Of a stretch of 64,000 nucleotides of DNA, positions 27,537 to 36,282 are shown one piece after another (position 1 is the stretch's first letter; the number at the start of each line of letters is the position of its first letter). This stretch comes from Paenibacillus solanacearum (GTDB lineage Bacteria > Bacillota > Bacilli > Paenibacillales > NBRC-103111). The position numbers and the translations under genes are program-made. The stretch spans positions 1-64,000 of the forward strand of contig NZ_CAJVAS010000024.1 of assembly GCF_910593845.1 (NCBI RefSeq), in the 5' to 3' direction. Under the pieces are notes generated by a model that saw only the letters and a program-made list of their open reading frames with translations, was not told where the DNA came from and did no database searches.

Positions 27537-27785
27537 TTAAAGCAATTCCTTCCCTTCTACACCAAAATCCATTGCATCGTGGCGATTTTCCGGCTTGCAT
27601 TGGGCCAACAATTCTTCCAATGTCGGCTTTTTCTTTTTGGGTATTATGATGAGCGAATGATCATCACCCACAATTAAGTCAACCTCCGAACCTTGGCTGA
27701 CGGCAATCTTTTCGGCGATCTGGCTGGGAATACGAATGCCTAGACTGTTTCCCCACTGGAATACTCTGCGCAAAACGAAACACAT
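27537..27785 (-). pseudogene. mazE: mazE-type antitoxin remnant, 5' end replaced by oxidase gene
   Basis: The frame carries the AbrB/MazE core QWGNSLGIRIPSQIAEKI and the acidic toxin-binding tail ending in GVEGKELL. The first residues before QWGNSLG are not MazE: they come from the 3' end of the FAD oxidase gene read in another frame. The only ATG (27785) has no ribosome site. The antitoxin body (about 71 residues) is intact, but its expression is doubtful. It adjoins the broken mazF without gap. Confidence 0.75.
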
Positions 27786-29112
27786 TATGTGGATCGTACT
27801 TTCGTTTCACCTGCTTCAATCTGCCAAAGTTCACGCCATAATACGCTTTGGGCCAGTTCTTAATCAGCAAATCGGGAAAGTTCACATAATCCCCCTTAAC
27901 AAAAGGACTTAGCGCTCTGCGGAACCTTTTCACCCACTGAATATTCCGCCGCTGCTCCCCGTTGTTCCTCCAGCGTGCTGACAGTTCGTAGATTGTCTCA
28001 GCCTTCCGATGAGGATAAGCCGTTGCAGTAGGCGATACTCGACTCACCGCGCTTCCCGCACCACCTAAGCTTTGACTCCACACGGTAGAATGCCTGTTGG
28101 GTGCTTTGGATAAAAAGTCGCGTATCATTCGTACTCCTTCACGAGGCAATGGTTGAAACCCGTAAGCCCCGCTGATTTTAAACTTCGGCTCCAAGTTTAG
28201 GTCCGTTTCGGCAAAAAATTGGGTTGCTTTAATAAAGGGCACGGTCTTCACCAGCACCTTCACCGGAGTGCCTGCTCGCAAGAGCGGTCTAATCAGTCGA
28301 CGCAGCTCCTCTGCACCGCCAAGTAATTGCCCGGTAGATTCAATCGTTCCCACCTTCTTAGCGGCCACCTCAATGGTTGAGGTTAAGCGGTTCGTAACCG
28401 ACGGGGCCCAGCGCTGCCAGACCGGTAACACCTTCTCCAAGTCACCCCATTTCCAAGTGACGCGGTATATAGAAACCGTTGAAATGGGTCTAACCCGAAA
28501 AGTATAGGCTATAGCAACGCCAAAGTTTCCTCCCCCGCCACCTCGTGAAGCCCACAATAGATCGGAATGTTTCCTCCTGTTTGCCACAATCGTCTTTGCT
28601 CCATACCGCCCCGAAGCTACGACCATCTTCACTTGTTTCAAGTTATCGCACGTTAGTCCATATTTGCGGGACAGAAGTCCAATCCCGCCTCCCAGGGTAA
28701 GCCCGGCTACGCCAACGTCGGGCGCAGTCCCAGCCGGAAGTGTCACGCGCTTATTCCACAGCTTTTTGTACACACGGGCAAGCGGATTTCCCGCCTGTAC
28801 AATGGCCACCCTATTTTTTCGATCCACCTTAACCTTATTCATCGCGCTTACATCGATAATAATTCCGCCATTTACAGCCGAAAAACCTTCATAGCTGTGC
28901 CGCCCACTGCGCACGCGCAGTCGTACACCCTGCTCACGAGCCCACTTGACTGCGTTGATCACATCCTGAGTTCGCCTACAAAAAACAATAACCTTTGGAA
29001 ATTTGGAAAATCGCCTATTGAACTCCATTCTGGCCGCATGATATGACGGATTGCCCGGAAATACGATTCTTCCGGTTAATCGTGTACCTGTCTTTTTCCG
29101 GTGTGGTGTCAT
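27679..29112 (-). CDS. Bicovalent FAD oxidase (BBE/GOOX-like), reading into mazE
   Basis: The 477-residue protein has the FAD_binding_4 domain and a C-terminal BBE segment (WPKAYYGVNFGRLKQVKRKY, then DPHNVFRFAQSIP). H72 in GRHSYEG and C155 in YGLTCDNL are at the positions that bind the flavin doubly in GOOX/BBE enzymes. Substrate unknown; sugars or phenolics are usual. Related Bacillus proteins include the spore-coat oxidase CotQ/YvdP. Natural family members end just after QSIP. Here 25 more residues are read out of frame through the mazE sequence, so its own stop was lost when the two genes were joined. Confidence 0.82.
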   Translation of the reverse strand: MTPHRKKTGTRLTGRIVFPGNPSYHAARMEFNRRFSKFPKVIVFCRRTQDVINAVKWAREQGVRLRVRSGRHSYEGFSAVNGGIIIDVSAMNKVKVDRKNRVAIVQAGNPLARVYKKLWNKRVTLPAGTAPDVGVAGLTLGGGIGLLSRKYGLTCDNLKQVKMVVASGRYGAKTIVANRRKHSDLLWASRGGGGGNFGVAIAYTFRVRPISTVSIYRVTWKWGDLEKVLPVWQRWAPSVTNRLTSTIEVAAKKVGTIESTGQLLGGAEELRRLIRPLLRAGTPVKVLVKTVPFIKATQFFAETDLNLEPKFKISGAYGFQPLPREGVRMIRDFLSKAPNRHSTVWSQSLGGAGSAVSRVSPTATAYPHRKAETIYELSARWRNNGEQRRNIQWVKRFRRALSPFVKGDYVNFPDLLIKNWPKAYYGVNFGRLKQVKRKYDPHNVFRFAQSIPVGKQSRHSYSQPDRRKDCRQPRFGG

Positions 29113-29279
29113 CCACTTTACACATCCCTGTTCATGGCATAAGCCTTTCTTATCAGCTTATGTAGGGACACTTGACCTAGTAGCGGCAAGCGCCTTGTTT
29201 GTATCGTAAATAGTTCAAATCAGCGTCACTTGTCGTCCGGTTCTCCTTACACACTATAACGGCTAAAAATGCGCAAAGA

Positions 29280-29322
29280 GGACCTCTCACTAATTAGCAA
29301 AGAGCCCGATTAGGAGAGGTCC
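29280..29322 (-). terminator. Hairpin behind the GIY-YIG gene
   Basis: GGACCTCTC and GAGAGGTCC form a 9-bp stem, extended by CTAAT/ATTAG inside. T-rich sequence follows on the minus strand, after a short gap. Confidence 0.5.
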
Positions 29323-29348
29323 ACATATGTTTTACGTATCGTTTATCC

Positions 29349-29705
29349 TTATTTGTATAGCACTTTATCTACATTGTATTTGGCCTTGAGTTCGTTAATA
29401 ATGAATGTTTCATAAATTTCTCTATGAACGGGGTCCTCGACAATGCAAATCTCGATTTTGGAAACCTCTTCCCTGTGGTCTTTCATGACAGATACTGTAT
29501 CTTCAAAATGTTTTTTGATTCGGGGTCTTATCTTGCGTGCTTTGCCAACGAACAGAAGTTCATTCCGATCATTGTAAAACATAAAAATCCCCGCTTTATC
29601 TCTTGAAATCAGGTGAAAATCCGTAAACCCATAAATATTGCTTGCCTCCGGGTCTTTCTGTTTGTGTATGGTAACATCCGGTGTTGGAATCGTTATTTGT
29701 ATCAT
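29349..29705 (-). CDS. GIY-YIG domain protein
   Basis: I prefer the second ATG (29705), as GGAG lies 9 bases before it; 118 residues. The centre reads GIFMFYNDRNELLFVGKARK, the UvrC-like version of the GIY-YIG motif in which phenylalanines replace the tyrosines, followed by a basic helix (IRPRIKKHF) and the metal-binding glutamate in REIYETFIINELKAKYN. Such short single-domain proteins are presumed nucleases, but the substitutions at both Tyr positions leave activity open. Confidence 0.75.
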   Translation of the reverse strand: MIQITIPTPDVTIHKQKDPEASNIYGFTDFHLISRDKAGIFMFYNDRNELLFVGKARKIRPRIKKHFEDTVSVMKDHREEVSKIEICIVEDPVHREIYETFIINELKAKYNVDKVLYK

Positions 29706-29762
29706 GTACATTCACTCCATTATTATTAATTCCTCTATTGGAAAACTTGTCCTTACGTTGAT

Positions 29763-31064
29763 TTAGGAGCGCCGTTTCCAGCGGCGGCCGGGACCTTCGG
29801 AGGTTTCTTTTCTGCCGGCAGCGTCGTTTCGATTAGTGCCCTTGCGAGCGCCGCGGGTGACACTACCCTCGGAAGAGGTGACGCTGGTTTTGGTCTCCCT
29901 AACAGCTGTCGGAGTCGACTCCTTCATTGTCATCGGATACGGATGATCCCCGATCACCGGAATATTCTGCTTGATCAGCTTCTCGATATCTTTCAGATAA
30001 GGAATCTCTTCGTACTCGCAAAACGAAATCGCGATTCCGCTTAATCCCGCTCGTCCGGTGCGGCCGATCCGATGTACATACGTCTCCGGAATATTCGGCA
30101 AATTGTAGTTAATGACGTGCGACAGCTCCTCGATGTCGATGCCCCGGGCTGCAATGTCTGTCGCCACCAGCATGCGAGTCACACCTTGCTTGAAGTTATT
30201 CAGCGCAGCTTGGCGCGCGTTCTGCGACTTGTCGCCGTGAATCGCCTGCGCGGTAATCTTCGCCTTCGTCAAGCCTCTCACCAGCCGATCCGCGCCATGC
30301 TTCGTGCGCGTGAACACAAGCGCGCTCTCGATCGACGGGTCTTGCAGCAGATCGATCAACAGCGGCAGCTTATTCGGCTTGTCCACAAAGTAGAGTGTCT
30401 GTTTGATCCGCTCCGCCGTCGAGGAAACGGGCGTAATTTCGATTTTCATTGGATTCGTCAGCAGTGAGTCTACCAGAGACGTAATCTCGGGCGGCATTGT
30501 CGCGGAAAAGAACAGCGTCTGTCGTTTGGCAGGCAGCTTGGCAATGATCCTTCTCATGTCATGAATGAAGCCCATATCCAGCATGCGGTCTGCTTCGTCC
30601 AGCACGAGAATCTGCACGTGACGCAGATCGGCGAACCCTTGGTTCATCAGGTCGATGAGTCGGCCCGGCGTCGCGATCAGTATATCCATGCCTTGCTCCA
30701 GCGCCTGCTCCTGTGCTTTTTGCGGGACGCCGCCCAAAATCACGGCACTTCGCAGATTCAAGAAACGTCCGTACGATCTAAAGTTGTCGGATATCTGAAT
30801 GGCCAGCTCTCGCGTAGGCGTCAGGATCAGCGATCGAATGACGCGCTTGCCGCTCGGTCGTCCCTGCTGCGCGCTCAGTAGTTGGATAATTGGCAGCAAG
30901 AACGCCGCTGTCTTGCCGGTCCCCGTCTGAGCGCAGCCGAACAAATCACGGCCCGCCAGCACCGGCGGAATCGCCTGCTCCTGTATGGGAGTGGGCTGTG
31001 TATAATTTTCCTTGGCCAACGCTTTAAGAATGGGGGGACTCAGTTTCAATTGTTCAAATGTCAT
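29763..31064 (-). CDS. DEAD-box RNA helicase (RhlE/CshA type)
   Basis: The 433-residue protein holds all core motifs: Q motif (QPTPIQEQAIP), AQTGTGKT, TPTRELA, VLDEADRMLDMG, SAT, and HRIGRTGRAG. A basic Gly/Arg-rich tail (residues 390-433) follows, useful for RNA binding. It unwinds short RNA duplexes, likely in RNA decay or ribosome assembly at low temperature. AAAGGAG precedes the ATG. Confidence 0.92.
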   Translation of the reverse strand: MTFEQLKLSPPILKALAKENYTQPTPIQEQAIPPVLAGRDLFGCAQTGTGKTAAFLLPIIQLLSAQQGRPSGKRVIRSLILTPTRELAIQISDNFRSYGRFLNLRSAVILGGVPQKAQEQALEQGMDILIATPGRLIDLMNQGFADLRHVQILVLDEADRMLDMGFIHDMRRIIAKLPAKRQTLFFSATMPPEITSLVDSLLTNPMKIEITPVSSTAERIKQTLYFVDKPNKLPLLIDLLQDPSIESALVFTRTKHGADRLVRGLTKAKITAQAIHGDKSQNARQAALNNFKQGVTRMLVATDIAARGIDIEELSHVINYNLPNIPETYVHRIGRTGRAGLSGIAISFCEYEEIPYLKDIEKLIKQNIPVIGDHPYPMTMKESTPTAVRETKTSVTSSEGSVTRGARKGTNRNDAAGRKETSEGPGRRWKRRS

Positions 31065-31161
31065 AAAATCTCCTTTGTCATACCACCGTCGATGCGGAAG
31101 TCACTTCTTGCATTATACACCAGAAACGAGGTGGCGCACCTGTATTCTCTGTAACGGCAAG

Positions 31162-31875
31162 TTATTCCTGTTTTCGCTTGTCAGCCAAACCGTCTATTAA
31201 CACTCTCAAACCAAATTGAAATTCCTTCTCCCAATCGGGTCTCGTTGTATAAGGAGCTAACCGAATCGTATTCGGGAATTTCTCTTCAGGCAGCTGGCGA
31301 TAAAACTGCTCATACTGCTCGCTCATATCGTCAGAAGAAGTAAATTGACCACTTGCAATAGCCATAATTCGAACATTATCAGCTACAAAACCAAGCACGT
31401 AATTTTTGAATAGAGATGCGGTCCATGGAATATGGGAATCTGAGAACCCGGCCAAGACAAGCAGCTCATATAACTTTTCTATCTGCGTTAGTCTGTCCAC
31501 GCCTCTCGCAATCGTCTGCGTAAACAATTCAACCGCATCTCTGTGGGAAAGCAGGACCCGCCGAAATTGCTCAGCCCACTGAAAGATTTGTTCTTCCCAA
31601 GCCAAGGATGACTCAGGCCACACCATGCCTCTGCATATTCGATCCGAAAGAAGCTGCATTAATTCTTCCTTGTCTTTGACGTGATAATATAAAGAGGCTG
31701 TTTTCACCTGTAATTTATCCGCTATCTTCTTCATGCTTAGATCCTTTAATCCAACATCATTCAATACCCCAAGAGCCGTACCCAGTATCCGTTCCCGATC
31801 CAGTGGTATATGACCTGAGCTCATTTCTTCGTTTTGCCCATCTGACAGTTGCATGTAAATTCGTCGTCTTGCCAC
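31162..31875 (-). CDS. TetR-family regulator
   Basis: Starts best at the GTG at 31875 (GAGGTG in front), 237 residues. The helix-turn-helix is LSMKKIADKLQVKTASLYYHVKDKEELMQL and the C-terminal part resembles the tetracycline-repressor type ligand domain. A divergent membrane protein gene begins 105 bases away and is the obvious candidate target. Confidence 0.85.
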   Translation of the reverse strand: MARRRIYMQLSDGQNEEMSSGHIPLDRERILGTALGVLNDVGLKDLSMKKIADKLQVKTASLYYHVKDKEELMQLLSDRICRGMVWPESSLAWEEQIFQWAEQFRRVLLSHRDAVELFTQTIARGVDRLTQIEKLYELLVLAGFSDSHIPWTASLFKNYVLGFVADNVRIMAIASGQFTSSDDMSEQYEQFYRQLPEEKFPNTIRLAPYTTRPDWEKEFQFGLRVLIDGLADKRKQE

Positions 31876-31980
31876 GCATTCCACCTCTTTCACTTAAAGT
31901 ATATCACGAGTTAATAATCTAAAAATATTAGAAGAGGTTCGATACGCTGAATCGTGATCAGATAAGTCCACAATACGCCG

Positions 31981-32946
31981 ATGTATGATGATGGCATGTT
32001 ATCAATTATAGATATGCTGCCTTTTGTTAAAAATAGGAGTTATGTAGTCGAGTTCATATGTGAAAGGTATGATATCCTATTGAATGCGATGCCACTTCAG
32101 TTAAGACATGATATCCCTGCAACGGCTTTCTGGTTTATTATACTTGCGATCCTGAGCATTCTTCTTCTCGCCTATACGTTTTGGCGTAAAAAGGATCTGA
32201 AACTTGTGGCGTTTTATTTATTCATGACTACGCTGGCGTATATGTTGGATTTTGTAATTTTTCTTTGTTTTCGGAGCTATGAATATTATCCCCGAATATG
32301 GGATATCCCCTGGTACGACCAGGCATTTGGAACATACCTTTCTCAAGGGTTTTATGTCCCTGTCGTTGCTGTGTTTATCGCTGCTTTCCATCTCGGATTT
32401 GCTTGGATGGTTTTTTTCTCCGTCATGTTTATGGGCATCGAGTATCTGTTCATCGCACTTGGAATTTATAAACTCAACTGGTGGAATCCCGTTTATACCT
32501 TAGTAGGCGTATGTATTTTTTTCTATATAGGAAAAGTATGGATCAAATGGCTGATGCAAGCCTCTTCACGCCTTGTTCGAATCATCACGCTGCAGTGTGC
32601 AAGCTACGGCCTACAAGCACACTTCTTTGCCGTTCCTCTCATGTTTGATTTATTTCGGATTACATGCGGCTTCTTCAGCGAACCAGCAAGGGATAGTTTA
32701 TTTACGCTTATTCTTATCCTTCAGGCACAGAGTCTAATCATTGCAGTCGTTTGTTTTTACAGATTTCATTGGGCAATCCTCGCTTCGATTCCCTTGCTAC
32801 TTTTTGGGGGCGAACTCCTGCTCATTCATTTAAGTATCTTGCATTTAGAGCACTTTCGGGGGCTTTATATGCTGTTAGCGGCTAATATCGTAGCCGTCGT
32901 TTTTTGTTATTATTTTAACCGGATTTTGTCTGATGTTCGCAAGTAA
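31981..32946 (+). CDS. Polytopic membrane protein, unknown function
   Basis: The 321-residue product is hydrophobic, with about eight membrane segments (for example FWFIILAILSILLLAYTF, FYVPVVAVFIAAFHLGF, MLLAANIVAVVFCYYF). I do not recognise the family. No clear ribosome site precedes the ATG at 31981; the next ATG (31996) is an alternative. It is divergent from the TetR gene, so a transport or envelope role under TetR control is possible. Confidence 0.65.
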   Translation: MYDDGMLSIIDMLPFVKNRSYVVEFICERYDILLNAMPLQLRHDIPATAFWFIILAILSILLLAYTFWRKKDLKLVAFYLFMTTLAYMLDFVIFLCFRSYEYYPRIWDIPWYDQAFGTYLSQGFYVPVVAVFIAAFHLGFAWMVFFSVMFMGIEYLFIALGIYKLNWWNPVYTLVGVCIFFYIGKVWIKWLMQASSRLVRIITLQCASYGLQAHFFAVPLMFDLFRITCGFFSEPARDSLFTLILILQAQSLIIAVVCFYRFHWAILASIPLLLFGGELLLIHLSILHLEHFRGLYMLLAANIVAVVFCYYFNRILSDVRK

Positions 32947-33082
32947 CTTCCTGATTTGCATAGTTCACGCTATGGAGTGAATCATTGATCATGACTTCTT
33001 CAAGGAATCATCATGGCTAATACAAGCTCCCGCTTATCCATATCTGCGATTTGCTCTTCTTGTTCCAGCTCGAGGCCGTCGG

Positions 33083-33586
33083 CTATTCTTCAAATTGAAG
33101 AAACGAGTTGGCAACCAGCTTATGCATGAAATCCCGGACGAACATCAACTGCTCCTCCGTATAGTCTGCCATGAACCGTGAAGCGCCGATCCGAATGCGC
33201 TCGTCAAGCTGTTTGTGAAGCTTGTAGATCTTCTCGCCCTGAGGCGTAATCGCAAAATGCAATTCCTTCTTGTTCCCTGGAATCGTCTCGGTCACGATCA
33301 GACCGTGCGCTGCAAGGCGCTTCGTCAACTTAGAGACGGTACCCTTCAGCAGGCCGAACCGGCTAGACAACATGCTGCCGTTCGCCCGGCCGATCTTGCC
33401 GATCGCATCCAGAACATGGAGCATCGTAGGCGTCATCTCGCGCAATACGGACTGTACCTGGGGATCCGAGCATTGCGCCAGCAGCCAAGCTTTCTCTTCG
33501 TCGTCATCCTGCTGTATTTTCGCCGCAAATTGCGTAAATGCTTCAAACACTTCCTGCAGCAACCGTTCGTCGTGAACCTGCTTCAT
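33083..33586 (-). CDS. MarR-family regulator
   Basis: 167 residues with a winged helix typical of MarR: MLSSRFGLLKGTVSKLTKRLAAHGLIVTE followed by the wing NKKELHFAITPQGEKIY. No redox cysteine at the usual N-terminal place, so it should sense a ligand rather than oxidation. It is divergent from a nitroreductase gene, and the region between holds two copies of a palindromic site (33659-33716). Confidence 0.88.
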   Translation of the reverse strand: MKQVHDERLLQEVFEAFTQFAAKIQQDDDEEKAWLLAQCSDPQVQSVLREMTPTMLHVLDAIGKIGRANGSMLSSRFGLLKGTVSKLTKRLAAHGLIVTETIPGNKKELHFAITPQGEKIYKLHKQLDERIRIGASRFMADYTEEQLMFVRDFMHKLVANSFLQFEE

Positions 33587-33658
33587 CCTTCCGCGCCGCC
33601 TTTCATCCGATTCTTATGCTTCTAAGTATAGCAATCCAACTCCTGCCCGTAAATATTA

Positions 33659-33716
33659 TTTCCAAGAAACAATATTGACTCACTCCATTTGTCATGCTAT
33701 ATTGTTTCCAAGAAAC
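33659..33716 (+). promoter_or_regulatory. Nitroreductase promoter framed by two MarR-type operators
   Basis: TTGACT (33675-33680) and TATATT (33698-33703), 17 bases apart and with an upstream TGC, make a strong promoter. TTTCCAAGAAAC occurs just before the -35 (33659-33670) and directly after the -10 (33705-33716); in the second copy GTTTC-CAA-GAAAC is a full palindrome. A dimer on both sites would close the promoter. The neighbouring MarR protein is the likely binder. Confidence 0.75.
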
Positions 33717-33740
33717 CATAAAATAAGGAGTGACCGCCTT

Positions 33741-34514
33741 ATGACGACGCAATCCCCCTTCATGACGAATCCAGTGGTGGCAACCATCATGAACCATCGC
33801 TCGATACGCAAGTTTACGAACGATACGCTGGCCCCCTCCCAGATCGAAACCATCGTCCGTGCCGCCCAAATGGCCTCTTCCTCCAGCTTCATGCAAGCTT
33901 ATTCGATTATCGGTCTTACCGATCCCGCATTGAAATACGAGCTGCGCGAGATCACGAAGACGCCGTATATGGGGGAGAACGGGCATCTGTTCATTTTCTG
34001 CGCGGACCTTCAACGGTTGACGGTCATGGGCACCGAGCAGGAGAAATTGGATATGAAAATGATGATGGAGAGCACCGCTTTTTATCAAATCGCCGTTATC
34101 GACGCTGCGCTCGCAGCCCAGAACGCTGTACTTGCCGCGGAGTCGCTCGGACTCGGCGCCGTCATTATGGGCGCGATCAACAAGGACATCAACCGGCTTG
34201 ACCGCATGCTGGGTCTGCCCCAGTACGTCATTCCGCTCTTCGGCATCGCCGTCGGCGTGCCCGACCAGCAGCCGGACGTAAAACCCCGCCTCCCCTTGGA
34301 AGCCGTCTATTTCGAGAACCGTTACGCGTCCGAGACTGAGCAGCGCGAACGCGTTCAAGCTTACGACCGCGACATGAACCGCTACTACCTAGCCCGCGGC
34401 GCCAACAATCGCGACACCGGTTGGTCGCGGAAGCATATCGACTTGCTGAAAATGAAACTTCCGCTCACCGGCATAACCGATTATATACGCAGCAAGGGCT
34501 TTAACGTGACCTGA
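33741..34514 (+). CDS. NADPH-dependent nitroreductase/flavin oxidoreductase (NfsA/NfrA type)
   Basis: The ATG at 33741 has AAGGAG 9 bases before it; 257 residues. FMN-binding landmarks are NHRSIRKF (18-25), MASSSSFMQAYSIIG, GLGAVIMGAIN and the C-terminal basic segment. This is the oxygen-insensitive NfsA/NfrA1 group, which reduces nitro compounds, FMN or disulfides with NADPH. The promoter design suggests induction through MarR by a toxic substrate. Its stop is 30 bases from the convergent VOC gene. Confidence 0.9.
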   Translation: MTTQSPFMTNPVVATIMNHRSIRKFTNDTLAPSQIETIVRAAQMASSSSFMQAYSIIGLTDPALKYELREITKTPYMGENGHLFIFCADLQRLTVMGTEQEKLDMKMMMESTAFYQIAVIDAALAAQNAVLAAESLGLGAVIMGAINKDINRLDRMLGLPQYVIPLFGIAVGVPDQQPDVKPRLPLEAVYFENRYASETEQRERVQAYDRDMNRYYLARGANNRDTGWSRKHIDLLKMKLPLTGITDYIRSKGFNVT

Positions 34515-34544
34515 GTAAGTTTGAAGACCATCCTTTACTACCCG

Positions 34545-34949
34545 TCAATGTCTACCTCTAAACCGTTTAATCGCATCCTCTGTCACCGGCTCGAAGAGGT
34601 TCAGAAGGTTTCCGTCGGGATCGCGGAACAGCATAGAACGGTTCCCCCACGGCATCGTAGTCGGTTCCTTTACCCAATGATCGACAAATGGCTTCAAGCG
34701 CACATATTCGGCCTCAACATCGTCGACACGAAATTCAATAATGACAGTGCGATTATTGGCTCCCATTACGGAACCGGCGCCGAATAGCTGCGCAGTCTGG
34801 GAGTGGCCGATTGCAAGAGTGCATGATGGCGCAACGAGTTCGGCAAATACAGGCGCGGGTCGCTCCGCCGAAACCCCCATGACTTTCTCATAGAACGCGA
34901 CGAGACGATCCACGTCATCAGTAATGATGCGTACAGAAGCGAAATTCAC
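34545..34949 (-). CDS. VOC family protein
   Basis: A 134-residue VOC fold: FASVRIITDDVDRLVAFYEKV at the start, VIIEFRVDDVEAEY in the second half and the closing FRDPDGNLLNLFEPV with the usual Asp-Pro-Asp-Gly-Asn turn. The first metal position is occupied by Arg rather than His, so it may bind a ligand without catalysis. Convergent with the nitroreductase gene. Confidence 0.8.
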   Translation of the reverse strand: MNFASVRIITDDVDRLVAFYEKVMGVSAERPAPVFAELVAPSCTLAIGHSQTAQLFGAGSVMGANNRTVIIEFRVDDVEAEYVRLKPFVDHWVKEPTTMPWGNRSMLFRDPDGNLLNLFEPVTEDAIKRFRGRH

Positions 34950-35049
34950 AAGATATCATCCTTCCTATTAATAGGTTTGCCTGTGTCCTACAGCCGTTGC
35001 AAAACATACTTTTTACTTATCTCCTTTACATTTACATGTCCAATTATAA

Positions 35050-35087
35050 AAAACCGCTACTGACAACGTTATGTCAGTAGCGGTTTA
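35050..35087 (-). terminator. Terminator overlapping the end of the WYL regulator gene
   Basis: AAACCGCTACTGAC and GTCAGTAGCGGTTT form a 14-bp stem followed by TTTTTT on the minus strand; the TGA stop of the gene is inside the stem. Confidence 0.9.
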
Positions 35088-36021
35088 CAATTTTTTGGGC
35101 TTCCTCACGAATCCGATTTCGGAGTGATTCGGGTTCCAACACGATTACGCCCGCTCCCCAGCCAAGCACCCATTGCAGCAATTCATCCAGCTGACGAACG
35201 CGTAAGACCACATCCAATCCATCTTGATGCTCTTTCATATCCTCTATGTAATGGTAGTTCGATTCCTTCACCTTATCTGCAATGTCATGGTTAAATCGAA
35301 GTCGGACTCGCAAGTGGCGATCATCTAAAGGGGTATATTCCCTTAAGTCAAAATGCGCCGGGAGTTCGAACCGTTCGTCCAGTTCGATAAGTTCAGCCAT
35401 TCGGGACAACCGGAAATGGCGGATGTCTTGGCGTAGATCACACCGGGCCACAAGCATCCAAGACCCTTCAACGAGTACAAGGCCATAGGGGGCGGCGGTA
35501 CGTTCGCTATGGCGGCTCCCCGTCGAATCCGTAATTTTTTTTGAATAATGAAATCTGATCTTTCGCCCATCTAGTAGAGCTCGGCGGATCTTATCGAGAT
35601 TTTCCCTTTCGTTAGACAGAGCTGCTTGTTTGCCAGGAGCGAGCAATCGCAGCGACTTGCGTATACGGGAGGTCTCACTGCGGACACCGTCTGATAGAGT
35701 GACCTCGATTTTCCTCCTAGCCACATGAGCTCTATCACGATAATCATCATCAAATCGTTGCTCGATAAATTCTGTTCCTATGAGCAAGGTCACGGCTTCC
35801 TCTATTGTAAAACTGATCGGAGGTAGAAAATATCCCTCCATTAAAGAATACCCTGTGCCTGTAGTGCCTATAATCGGCACGCCTGCTTCGCTGAGCGCCT
35901 GAATGTCGCGATAGATGGTCCTTACGCTGGTTTCAAATCGTGCCGCCAAATCCTCGGCACGTACCACTTGTCTGCCTTGCAGCTCCAGCACGATGGCCAA
36001 CAAACGATCTGTTTTGTTCAT
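35074..36021 (-). CDS. YafY-type HTH-WYL regulator
   Basis: The ATG at 36021 with GAGGGGGG before it gives 315 residues. Residues 1-60 are a winged helix (AEDLAARFETSVRTIYRDIQ), 140-220 a WYL domain (AAPYGLVLVEGSWMLVARCD), and the C-terminal WCX part closes the protein. WYL proteins bind nucleic acid or nucleotide ligands; the target is not evident. A nearby gene that it controls cannot be named. Confidence 0.85.
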   Translation of the reverse strand: MNKTDRLLAIVLELQGRQVVRAEDLAARFETSVRTIYRDIQALSEAGVPIIGTTGTGYSLMEGYFLPPISFTIEEAVTLLIGTEFIEQRFDDDYRDRAHVARRKIEVTLSDGVRSETSRIRKSLRLLAPGKQAALSNERENLDKIRRALLDGRKIRFHYSKKITDSTGSRHSERTAAPYGLVLVEGSWMLVARCDLRQDIRHFRLSRMAELIELDERFELPAHFDLREYTPLDDRHLRVRLRFNHDIADKVKESNYHYIEDMKEHQDGLDVVLRVRQLDELLQWVLGWGAGVIVLEPESLRNRIREEAQKIVNRY

Positions 36022-36189
36022 TGACTGCCCCCCTCGAAACGTAATACTGTACAACAGATACTTCTGTTGCAACATCTATTGGCGCATTCCGTAAGATGAC
36101 TTGCGAAAACTGATAAGATGTGAACCCTTCCTTGTACTTATGAATTTTATCAATCGAAACTTCTGAATATCTCTTTAGCAACATATTGT

Positions 36190-36252
36190 AAAAACACCTC
36201 CAAGTTGTACAAGTATTTTACAACACTCGTACTTTCAACTTAAAGGTGTTTT
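36190..36252 (-). terminator. Terminator of the giant surface-protein gene
   Basis: On the minus strand AAAACACCT pairs with AGGTGTTTT, with an inner AAGTTG/CAACTT pair, and more T follow. Confidence 0.7.
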
Positions 36253-36282
36253 AATTTGACCTAGTTCTACTGTTTTTTTAGA

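Noticed and set aside
31148..31163. 16-base identity with 47746-47761 (TCTGTAACGGCAAGTT), which contains part of the island's inverted end
   Set aside because: One 16-base match is about what chance gives in 64 kb, and no second end or attachment core lies near 31 kb.
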